A stretch of DNA of 8,314 nt, from contig CAJUMC010000090.1 in NCBI GenBank assembly GCA_910587085.1, forward strand, positions 1-8,314, given 5' to 3'. Both the position numbers and the translations under genes were made by a program. Of the stretch, positions 1 to 6,354 are shown piece after piece. Origin of the DNA: an uncultured Lachnospiraceae bacterium (GTDB taxonomy: Bacteria > Bacillota > Clostridia > Lachnospirales > Lachnospiraceae). The notes beneath the pieces are model-generated. The model ran no database searches, was not told where the DNA came from, and was given only the letters and a program-made list of their open reading frames with translations. Each line of letters opens with the position of its first letter. Within the stretch, counting starts at the first letter, position 1.

Positions 1-69
1 TATCAGATTTTTTCTTTGGCGGATAGACATAAAATCGTGCGTTTACCGTGCAGCCCGTCCAAAATGCTC

Positions 70-98
70 TTGAAATTTGCCGTAAGATCCGATAAAAT
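70..98 (+). promoter_or_regulatory. Predicted sigma-A promoter of the ECF operon
   Basis: The -35 box TTGAAA (70-75) and the -10 box TAAAAT (93-98) are separated by exactly 17 bp. Each differs from the vegetative consensus at one position. Transcription would start near 105, giving a leader of about 120 nt before ecfA1. The neighbouring bases are AT-rich. This would let the ECF genes be transcribed independently of whatever gene lies to the left. It is a sequence match only, with no experimental support. Confidence 0.6.
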
Positions 99-122
99 AG
101 AACGGACAGAAGCCGCCGGACT

Positions 123-185
123 CGGATGTTCAGCGTGCAGGTTTCACGGAGGCGCCCTGCACAGGCCAGGCCGCGATAATATCCG
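123..185 (+). promoter_or_regulatory. Possible stem-loop structure in the ecfA1 leader
   Basis: A perfect 7-bp inverted repeat, GTGCAGG (135-141) with CCTGCAC (156-162), encloses a 14-nt loop. An outer pairing, CGGAT (123-127) with ATCCG (181-185), could close it into a larger branched fold that ends about 20 nt before the ribosome binding site. No U-tract follows, so it is not a classical terminator. I do not recognise a known riboswitch class. It could be an RNA stability or regulatory element, or chance pairing in GC-rich DNA. Confidence 0.3.
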
Positions 186-227
186 TCTTTTCGTATATCA
201 GATTAGGAAAGGGTGCTTTGGAAAGCG

Positions 228-1073
228 ATGATACGATCAGAGAATCTGACATTTGAATATATAAGGCGCGACGAGGAAGGCAATGTCGAGTCCATCGCTA
301 AGGCGCTGGATTCGGTTTCCATAACGGTAAAGAGAGGCGATTTCGTAGCCATTCTGGGGCATAACGGTTCGGGCAAGTCCACGCTGGCAAAGCAGATCAA
401 CGCGATCCTGGTGCCGACCGAGGGCACGCTCTATGTGGACGGCATGGACACACAGGAGGAAGAAAGATTGTGGGATATCCGGCAGACGGCGGGTATGGTG
501 TTCCAGAATCCGGACAACCAGATTATCGCGACGGTGGTTGAGGAGGACGTCGGCTTCGGGCCGGAAAATCTCGGGGTGCCGACGCAGGAAATCTGGGAGC
601 GTGTGGAACGGAGCCTGAGAGCGGTAGGCATGTACGAGTACCGGACGCATTCTCCGAACCGGCTGTCCGGCGGGCAGAAGCAGCGCGTTGCGATTGCGGG
701 CATTATGGCAATGAAGCCGAAATGCATTGTGCTGGATGAGCCGACAGCGATGCTCGATCCCAACGGACGCAGAGAGGTAATCCGGACGGTGCGTGAGCTG
801 AACCGGCGCGAGGGCGTTACCGTGCTGCTGATTACGCACTATATGGAGGAGGTCATCCACGCGGACAGGGTGATCGTTATGGATGATGGAAAAGTTGTGA
901 TGCAGGGGACGCCGCGCGAGATTTTCAGTCAGGTGGAGAAGCTGAAGGAGTACCGGATGGATGTGCCGCAGATTACGGAGCTGGCGCATGAGCTGAAAAA
1001 GGCGGGAATGCCGCTTCCTGACGGCATACTTTCAGTGGAGGAGTTTACGGAAGCGGTGTGCGCCCTGCGGTGA
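228..1073 (+). CDS. ecfA1: ECF transporter ATPase subunit EcfA1 (CbiO1)
   Basis: This is the first of two ABC ATPases of an energy-coupling factor transporter. It hydrolyses ATP on the cytoplasmic side to drive substrate release from S components through EcfT. The 281-residue protein has Walker A GHNGSGKST (44-52), Q-loop FQNPDNQ (92-98), signature LSGGQKQ (146-152), Walker B ending in LDE (169-171, catalytic Glu171), the D-loop at 175-178 and switch His204. All motifs are intact, and the Q-loop wording is typical of the A1 paralogue. The start at ATG 228 gives the usual MIRSENLTFEY beginning. An in-frame GTG at 213 is possible but sits directly on the AGGAAAGG ribosome-binding-like stretch (205-212). 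From ATG 228 that site is rather far, about 15 nt. The gene heads the ecfA1-ecfA2-ecfT set. Function is sure; the exact start is less so. Confidence 0.95.
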   Translation: MIRSENLTFEYIRRDEEGNVESIAKALDSVSITVKRGDFVAILGHNGSGKSTLAKQINAILVPTEGTLYVDGMDTQEEERLWDIRQTAGMVFQNPDNQIIATVVEEDVGFGPENLGVPTQEIWERVERSLRAVGMYEYRTHSPNRLSGGQKQRVAIAGIMAMKPKCIVLDEPTAMLDPNGRREVIRTVRELNRREGVTVLLITHYMEEVIHADRVIVMDDGKVVMQGTPREIFSQVEKLKEYRMDVPQITELAHELKKAGMPLPDGILSVEEFTEAVCALR

Positions 1074-1083
1074 GAGCACCGGC

Positions 1084-1106
1084 TTCCGCAGGAGGCGTCT
1101 GCGGGA
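1084..1106 (+). promoter_or_regulatory. Hairpin just after ecfA1
   Basis: CCGCAG (1086-1091) pairs with CTGCGG (1099-1104) around a 7-nt loop. A G-U and a T-A pair extend the stem to 8 bp. It starts 10 nt after the ecfA1 stop. TAAAA follows rather than a T-run, so strong rho-independent termination is unlikely. A second, weaker hairpin, AGGTG/CACCT, lies at 1125-1141. They may act as an mRNA processing, stability or attenuation element between the two ATPase genes. Confidence 0.35.
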
Positions 1107-1271
1107 TAAAACCGTTTCATCAGAAGGTGGCGTTCGCACCTGCATGAAAGAAGAAGGGGAACGGCGGAAGGAACCGGAGAAGAAACGCAGGGCCGCTTCT
1201 TCCCGCGGGGGAATCTGGAAAGCGCACAGGCCGGTTCGGCTTATGACGGCGGAATGCGGGGAAGGAAATAT

Positions 1272-2237
1272 ATGTCAATTATCCTGGATAAGGTAAACTA
1301 TGTATACAGCCCGGGCACCGCTTATGAAAAGCAGGCGCTTAAGGATATCAGCCTTGTGCTTGAGGACGGAGATTTTATCGGGCTGATCGGGCACACCGGC
1401 TCGGGCAAATCCACGCTGATCCAGCATCTGAACGGCCTGATGCGTGCCACAAGCGGCGGAGTGTACTATAACGGGGCTGATATTTATGATAAGGATTACA
1501 GCCTTCGGGAGCTTCGAAAAAAGGTCGGACTGGTATTCCAGTACCCGGAACACCAGCTGTTCGAGACGACGGTGCTGGCGGATGTGAAGTTCGGGCCGGC
1601 GAATCTGGGGCTGACGCCGCTGGAAGTCGATCTCCGCGCGTATGAGGCGCTTCGGCAGGTGGGTATCGGGGACGAGCTGATCGACGCTTCACCGTTTGAG
1701 CTGTCCGGCGGGCAGAAGCGGCGCGTGGCGATTGCGGGTGTGCTGGCGATGCAGCCGGAGGTGCTGATCCTGGACGAGCCGACGGCGGGCCTGGACCCGC
1801 GGGGAAGGGACGAAATTCTTGACCGGATCGCCGCGATCCACGAGGAGAGGCATATTACGGTGGTGCTGGTCTCGCACAGCATGGAGGATGTGGCGAAATA
1901 TGTGGATCGCATTATTGTGATGAACGGCGGAAGCGTCGCCTGGAACGATACGCCGCGCAATGTATTCCGGCATTACCGGGAACTGGAGGCGATCGGGCTG
2001 GCCGCGCCGCAGGTGACCTATGCGCTGCAAGCGCTGCACGGCAGGGGTCTGCCGGTTGACACGGATGTGACGACTGTGCGGGAGGCGAGGGATGCGGTGC
2101 TTGCCTGGTATCAGAAGAACGGCGGAAACGGTCTGCGTGCGGAAGCCGCAGGGGTGCAGGGAAAATTATATTCAGAGGAGGCGGGCGGAGACAGCCCCTG
2201 TGCAGGAGCAGAGAAACGCCGGGGAGGAGCGCGATGA
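1272..2237 (+). CDS. ecfA2: ECF transporter ATPase subunit EcfA2 (CbiO2)
   Basis: This is the second ABC ATPase of the energy-coupling factor module. It pairs with EcfA1 as a heterodimer beneath EcfT. The 321-residue protein has Walker A GHTGSGKST (40-48), Q-loop FQYPEHQLF (89-97), signature LSGGQKR (144-150), Walker B LILDE (165-169, catalytic Glu169), D-loop GLDP (173-176) and switch His202. The EHQLF Q-loop is characteristic of the A2 paralogue. I chose ATG 1272 because it gives the standard MSI start and has GAAGGA (1261-1266) 5 nt upstream; the in-frame ATG at 1254 has no comparable site. The ATPase and its usual C-terminal domain end near residue 283. A further 38 or so Gly-, Ala- and Arg-rich residues make it longer than the family's usual length of about 285-290. 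The stop overlaps the ecfT start (ATGA), implying translational coupling. Confidence 0.95.
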   Translation: MSIILDKVNYVYSPGTAYEKQALKDISLVLEDGDFIGLIGHTGSGKSTLIQHLNGLMRATSGGVYYNGADIYDKDYSLRELRKKVGLVFQYPEHQLFETTVLADVKFGPANLGLTPLEVDLRAYEALRQVGIGDELIDASPFELSGGQKRRVAIAGVLAMQPEVLILDEPTAGLDPRGRDEILDRIAAIHEERHITVVLVSHSMEDVAKYVDRIIVMNGGSVAWNDTPRNVFRHYRELEAIGLAAPQVTYALQALHGRGLPVDTDVTTVREARDAVLAWYQKNGGNGLRAEAAGVQGKLYSEEAGGDSPCAGAEKRRGGAR

Positions 2238-3031
2238 TACGGGATATTACAATCGGACAATACTATCCGGCGGACTCGATCCTGCATCGGCTGGACCCTC
2301 GGGTGAAGCTGTCCGGCACACTGATTTTTATAATATGCCTGTTTCTTGTAAAAAACCTCTGGGGCTATCTGGCTGCAGCGCTTTGCCTGGGCGCGGTAAT
2401 CCGGCTGTCGAAGGTGCCGTTCCGTCACATTGTAAAGGGGCTGAAGGCAATTATTTTTCTGCTGCTTTTTACAGTGCTGTTCAATCTGTTTCTGACCTCG
2501 GGCACGCCGGTGTTTGAATGGAGGTTCATCCGCATCACGCAGGAAGGGCTTTATCTTGCATTTTCCATGGCGGTTCGTCTGACCCTGCTGATTATCGGGT
2601 CCTCCCTCATGACCTTCACCACAACGCCGAACCAGCTGACAGACGGGTTGGAAAGTCTGCTGCGCCCGCTGAACAAAATCCATGTTCCGGTGCATGAGGT
2701 GGCGATGATGATGTCGATCGCGCTGCGTTTTATTCCGATTCTGCTGGAGGAAACCGATAAAATTATGAAAGCGCAGCAGGCGAGAGGTGCGGATTTTGAG
2801 ACAGGAGGGTTGATTCAGCGCGCAAAAGCGATGGTGCCGCTTTTGGTGCCGCTGTTTATCTCGGCGTTCCGGCGCGCCGGTGATCTGGCAATGGCGATGG
2901 AAGCACGCTGCTACCGCGGCGGCAAGGGAAGAACAAAGATGAAACCGCTGCGCTATGGAAGGAGGGATGCCGCCGCATGGCTGATTCTGGGGGTGTTTGC
3001 CGCAGTGATTATCGTGACGAGGAAGGTGTAA
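2234..3031 (+). CDS. ecfT: ECF transporter transmembrane coupling subunit EcfT
   Basis: This is the integral membrane scaffold that transmits ATPase movement to the substrate-binding S component. The 265-residue length is normal. The conserved LDPRVKL motif (20-26) precedes a run of membrane helices at roughly 27-38, 44-56, 70-88 and 105-125, with a last one at about 245-262. The two cytoplasmic coupling motifs that contact the EcfA grooves are ARG at 183-185 and ARC at 224-226; the second has Cys in place of the textbook Gly. ATG 2234 follows GGGGAGGAG (2221-2229) closely and overlaps the ecfA2 stop by 4 nt. With no adjacent S-component gene, this is most simply a shared (group II) module serving several S components encoded elsewhere, such as those for riboflavin, folate or biotin. 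Confidence 0.95.
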   Translation: MIRDITIGQYYPADSILHRLDPRVKLSGTLIFIICLFLVKNLWGYLAAALCLGAVIRLSKVPFRHIVKGLKAIIFLLLFTVLFNLFLTSGTPVFEWRFIRITQEGLYLAFSMAVRLTLLIIGSSLMTFTTTPNQLTDGLESLLRPLNKIHVPVHEVAMMMSIALRFIPILLEETDKIMKAQQARGADFETGGLIQRAKAMVPLLVPLFISAFRRAGDLAMAMEARCYRGGKGRTKMKPLRYGRRDAAAWLILGVFAAVIIVTRKV

Positions 3032-3180
3032 GATTTTCTGTGCGCAGGGGGCGGAAGTTTTCTGAAGCAGCGCACCGCTCAGGATTTAACGTTGACTGCC
3101 GTTGCGGGCAGAGTGAAAACGTGGTATGCCGGCGGCCAGGGATGCGTTGGCACGGATTAGGGAAAAAGGAGAGTACTTAC

Positions 3181-5370
3181 ATGATGAGAAAAAAAGTATT
3201 ATGCATGCTGCTGGCCGTGCTGCTGGCGGTTACCGCGCTGCCTGCCGGCCGTGCGGGCGCGGAGGAAGCACCTTTATGCACGGAATATACCGGGAGTAAT
3301 GTAAACAAACAGAATTACACCACCTGGACACGTAAGGTAAAATCCTATCTGACGGTCTGCGAGGATGGTACCCTGCTGCGTTTTCAGTATGTGGACGACA
3401 GTCAGAGTTATGTGGCGGAATATTACGATGCCTCCTTTCAGCTGCTCCATGTGGAGCAGATCGCTGCTGAACTGCCGCTTTTCGGCGGATTTTATGCATC
3501 GGGGGATAATTATTTTATTTTGACCGGGCAGGAGAATAAAGAGCAGTCGGCCTCCGTGGAATGCTTCCGGATTACAAAATACGATAAGAACTGGAAGAGA
3601 GTCGGTTCGGCAGGACTGTATGACTGCAACACGACAATCCCATTCCGTGCGGGCTGTGCGCGGATGGCGGAGGCGGGGGAGTACCTTTTGATCCGCACCT
3701 GCCATGAGATGTATACTACCGAAGACGGAAAGAATCATCAGGCGAATGTAATGATACAGCTGAACATGGATACCATGCAGATCACGGATTCCTTTACAAA
3801 GATTATGAATACATCCTTCGGTTATGTCAGCCATTCCTTCAATCAGTTTATCCAGGTGGAGGACGGCAGAATTGCTGCGGTGGATCACGGAGATGCCTAT
3901 CCGCGTTCCATCGTACTGATCCGGTATCCGCAGGATGTTACATACGGAAGCTTTACCAGTGGAGGATGCGAAGCTGTAAATCTGCTGAAAATCCCGGGAG
4001 AAATCGGTGATAATTACACCGGTGTGTCGGTGGGCGGCTTTGAATATTCCGATACAGCCTGGATTGTGGCGGGAAACAAGACGGATTTTGACCGTGACGA
4101 TGACACAACATGGAATATTTTTGTAGCGGCGGCCTCGAAAGCAAACGGCGCTGTTACGGTAAGACAGCTTACGGATTACACGACGGAAGACCATGTTTCT
4201 ACCCCGCAGCTTGTGAAAACGGGAGCGAATGAATTTATGCTGCTGTGGCATCTCGCGGAAAAGGTATATTATACCCGGCTGAATGGAGACGGCAGCCAGA
4301 ACGGGGAAATTTATGAGCTGGAGGGAAGTCTTTCGGACTGCGCTCCGGTGGTTTATAACGGAAAGGTTGTATGGTATACCTTTAAGGACAGCAAAGTTAC
4401 CTTCTATCAAATAGATGCGGAGGATTATTCCGATACAAAGAAAACCACAGTGGACAACACGCACACCTGGGAGCTGGAAAGCGCAAAGCCGCAGGTGCAT
4501 ACTGCATTGGTGCGCTGTACCAAATGCGGGAAAAAACAAACGGTTGATACCCCGATTTCCGTGAGGGTATGGTGGCAGGAGCAGAATAATACGGACGGCT
4601 ATAACAGCCTGGAATACTCAGATTCGTTCCGGACGGGAGATACGCTTCAGTTCTTTGCTATCCCGACCGGAAAGGAAAATCCCGAAAATGAGGAAGAATG
4701 CAGGGATTTTGAGGTAGAATGCTCCGATCCGGATGCTATGGTTATATCGGCGGAAAAGGACGACAAAGGGTTTTACGGGCGCGGCGTGATAGGCTCGCTT
4801 CAATTTCTGAAGCCGGGGAACCATACACTGACCATCCGCCATATCTACGATGATTCCCTGACAAAGGAATTTGTGTTCCATGTTATAGGGGAGCCGGACG
4901 CGGTTTCGCTGAACCGAAAGGCCGTTTCGCTGAATCCGGGCAAAACCTATACGCTCAAGCCGGCCCTGACGCCGGAGGACGCCGAGACGAAATTTACCTG
5001 GACAAGCAGCAATAAAAAAGTAGCGACGGTGAAAAACGGAAAAGTGACGGCAGTTGCCGCCGGTCAGGCAAAAATTACGGTGAAAACGGCGAACGGGAAG
5101 AAGGCTGTCTGTACCATAACGGTGAAAAAGCCGCCGGAAGGCGTCAAACTTTCCAAAGCAAGCGTTACGCTGAAGAAGGGAGAAACCTTTACGCTGAAGG
5201 CGTCTCTGACTCCTTCGGATTCCTACACGACTTACACCTGGACGAGCAGCAATACTAAAGTGGCGAAAGTAAAGAGCGGAAAAATTATGGCCGTTGCCAA
5301 GGGTACGGCAAAAATCACAGTGAAAACGGCAAACGGAAAAACAGCCGTCTGCAAGGTGGTTGTAAAATAA
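3181..5370 (+). CDS. Secreted protein with propeller-like region and two Big_2 Ig-like domains
   Basis: The 729-residue protein of unknown function has a clear Sec signal peptide: basic MMRKK, a hydrophobic core at 6-20, and a likely cut after AGA (25-27). There is no lipobox, sortase motif or C-terminal anchor, so it is probably released or held non-covalently at the wall. Residues ~35-415 are rich in short beta-type segments suggesting a propeller-like fold. They include the His motifs HEMY..DGKNHQAN (175-189) and YVSHSF (215-220) with DHGDAYPR (235-242). Residues 428-449 hold HTW, a further His440 and CTKC (446-449), a possible zinc site. Residues ~450-570 are unassigned. Two bacterial Ig-like domains (573-649 and 653-729) finish the protein; both are Lys-rich and contain TWTSSN. 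ATG 3181 has AAGGAG (3166-3171) 9 nt upstream and starts exactly at the signal peptide; the frame is open upstream but overlaps ecfT. The gene is visibly less GC-rich than the ecf genes. Confidence 0.9.
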   Translation: MMRKKVLCMLLAVLLAVTALPAGRAGAEEAPLCTEYTGSNVNKQNYTTWTRKVKSYLTVCEDGTLLRFQYVDDSQSYVAEYYDASFQLLHVEQIAAELPLFGGFYASGDNYFILTGQENKEQSASVECFRITKYDKNWKRVGSAGLYDCNTTIPFRAGCARMAEAGEYLLIRTCHEMYTTEDGKNHQANVMIQLNMDTMQITDSFTKIMNTSFGYVSHSFNQFIQVEDGRIAAVDHGDAYPRSIVLIRYPQDVTYGSFTSGGCEAVNLLKIPGEIGDNYTGVSVGGFEYSDTAWIVAGNKTDFDRDDDTTWNIFVAAASKANGAVTVRQLTDYTTEDHVSTPQLVKTGANEFMLLWHLAEKVYYTRLNGDGSQNGEIYELEGSLSDCAPVVYNGKVVWYTFKDSKVTFYQIDAEDYSDTKKTTVDNTHTWELESAKPQVHTALVRCTKCGKKQTVDTPISVRVWWQEQNNTDGYNSLEYSDSFRTGDTLQFFAIPTGKENPENEEECRDFEVECSDPDAMVISAEKDDKGFYGRGVIGSLQFLKPGNHTLTIRHIYDDSLTKEFVFHVIGEPDAVSLNRKAVSLNPGKTYTLKPALTPEDAETKFTWTSSNKKVATVKNGKVTAVAAGQAKITVKTANGKKAVCTITVKKPPEGVKLSKASVTLKKGETFTLKASLTPSDSYTTYTWTSSNTKVAKVKSGKIMAVAKGTAKITVKTANGKTAVCKVVVK
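4897..5367 (+). repeat. Tandem 240-bp repeat encoding two Big_2 domains
   Basis: Two in-frame units, 4897-5127 and 5137-5367, are offset by exactly 240 nt (80 residues). The second half of each unit is nearly the same at protein level: TWTSSN at 606-611 and 686-691, then AKITVKTANGK at 630-640 and 710-720. DNA similarity is also obvious there (for example acctggac, agcagcaat, gtgaaaacgg), while the first halves have diverged. This points to domain duplication within the gene. Confidence 0.85.
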
Positions 5371-5427
5371 TGAGCTAAGCCGAAGTGGAATGCTGCGCCG
5401 CCGGCGGGAGAAGATGGGAGAGGGAAG

Positions 5428-5460
5428 ATGAAAGCGGGAAGGGGGCGGGAACGGATATGA
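5428..5460 (+). CDS. Possible 10-codon leader ORF coupled to truA
   Basis: ATG 5428 is preceded at a 7-nt spacing by GGGAG (5416-5420). It opens a reading frame for MKAGRGRERI whose TGA (5458-5460) overlaps the truA ATG (5457-5459) as ATGA. The arrangement is the same as the ecfA2/ecfT junction and would let ribosomes finishing the mini-ORF re-start at truA. The peptide resembles nothing I know, and its purine-rich composition could produce such an ORF by chance. The truA start has its own weak site, AAGGGGG (5439-5445). Confidence 0.25.
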   Translation: MKAGRGRERI

Positions 5461-6308
5461 GACGGATTATGCTTCGAGTCGCTTATGACGGAACGGATTA
5501 CTGCGGCTGGCAGAGTCAGCCGAACGGAACGGCGGTGGAGGCGGTTATTAACCGCGAGCTCTCGGCGCTGCTGAAGGAGCCTGTTTCGGTGATTGGCGCG
5601 AGCCGCACGGATTCGGGGGTGCATGCGCTCGGCAACGTCTGTGTTTTTGATACGGAAAGCCGCATCCCCGGCGAGAAGTTTTCCCATGCGCTCAACGCGC
5701 GCCTGCCGAAGGATATTGTTGTCCGGCAGTCCTGCGAGGCTGCGGCGGATTTTCACCCGCGCCGGTGCACCTGCCGGAAAACCTATGAATACCGGATTTA
5801 CAACTCCGTATTTCCGAATCCGCTGCTTTCACGGTATTCTCATTTTCTCTACCGGGAACTTGATGCGGAGGCGATGCGCCGTGCGGCGGGATATCTGGTG
5901 GGGGAGCATGATTTTAAGAGTTTCTGCTCCGTAAATACGCAGGTCAAAGATACCGTGCGCACGATCCACTCGATTGAAATTTCGGAGCAGGCGGCCGGAG
6001 AAATGAGCCTTTGCTGCGCTGAGCCGGTTTTGCCGCCGGAGCCGGGGCGGAATGATGGGACACGGAGCAGTGCCATGCCGGTTTCGGGTCAGCCGGGGGC
6101 GGGCAGGCTGATCACAATCCGGGTCAGCGGCGGCGGATTCCTGTACAATATGGTACGTATTATTTCCGGAACCTTGATCGAAGCGGGCCTTCACTGGAGA
6201 GAGCCGGAAACGATGCCGCAGATTCTGGCAGCCTGCGACCGGGCGGCCGCCGGGCCGACTGCGCCGGCCTGCGGGCTTACGCTTGTTGAGATCTGCTATC
6301 CGGAATAG
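5457..6308 (+). CDS. truA: tRNA pseudouridine(38-40) synthase TruA
   Basis: The enzyme converts uridines 38, 39 and 40 in the tRNA anticodon arm to pseudouridine. The 283-residue protein has the N-terminal YDGTDYCGWQ motif (10-19), the catalytic loop GASRTDSGVHA (47-57) with nucleophile Asp52, the conserved FHPRRC..RKTYEYRI stretch (99-114), HDFKSF (151-156), and GGGFLYNMVRIISGTL (225-240). It is some 35 residues longer than common bacterial TruA (about 245). The excess sits at roughly 179-216, between the strand ending IEIS and the strand RLITIRV, as a Gly/Pro/Ser-rich insertion. ATG 5457 matches the family start; the in-frame GTG at 5385 would add 24 unconserved residues. The gene lies 86 bp after the Big_2 gene and is probably co-transcribed with it. 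It converges on the next gene. Confidence 0.95.
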   Translation: MRRIMLRVAYDGTDYCGWQSQPNGTAVEAVINRELSALLKEPVSVIGASRTDSGVHALGNVCVFDTESRIPGEKFSHALNARLPKDIVVRQSCEAAADFHPRRCTCRKTYEYRIYNSVFPNPLLSRYSHFLYRELDAEAMRRAAGYLVGEHDFKSFCSVNTQVKDTVRTIHSIEISEQAAGEMSLCCAEPVLPPEPGRNDGTRSSAMPVSGQPGAGRLITIRVSGGGFLYNMVRIISGTLIEAGLHWREPETMPQILAACDRAAAGPTAPACGLTLVEICYPE

Positions 6309-6354
6309 AAGAAAATGGTGTGACCGGATCAGAGCTGCCCCGCCCCGCGCTTAT

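Noticed and set aside
1..17. T-rich run (8-17) as the tail of a terminator of the gene to the left
   Set aside because: Any stem would lie outside the window, so it cannot be supported.
16..231. 71-codon ORF with a TTG start before ecfA1
   Set aside because: It runs through the promoter and the foldable leader, has no ribosome binding site or recognisable domain, and overlaps the ecfA1 start.
237..989. 250-codon antisense ORF inside ecfA1
   Set aside because: EcfA1 on the other strand has every ABC motif; the antisense frame is a by-product of codon bias.
1144..1296. 50-codon ORF between ecfA1 and ecfA2 as a gene
   Set aside because: Its ribosome binding site is weak and distant, it overlaps the well-supported ecfA2 start, and the product looks like nothing known. 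Kept only as part of a finding on the gap.
3040..3075. GTGCGC/GCGCAC inverted repeat after ecfT as a terminator
   Set aside because: The 24-nt loop is long and no T-run follows.
3092..3120. TTGACT (3092-3097) as a -35 box for the secreted-protein gene
   Set aside because: No acceptable -10 box lies 16-18 bp downstream; the sequence at that distance is GAAAAC-like.
3274..4539. 421-codon antisense ORF inside the secreted-protein gene
   Set aside because: It is a shadow frame of a clear signal-peptide protein, shows no domain, and has unlike-protein composition.
5398..5407. CCGCCGGCGG palindrome between the Big_2 gene and truA
   Set aside because: It has no loop and no T-run, and GC-only palindromes of this size are expected in GC-rich spacers.
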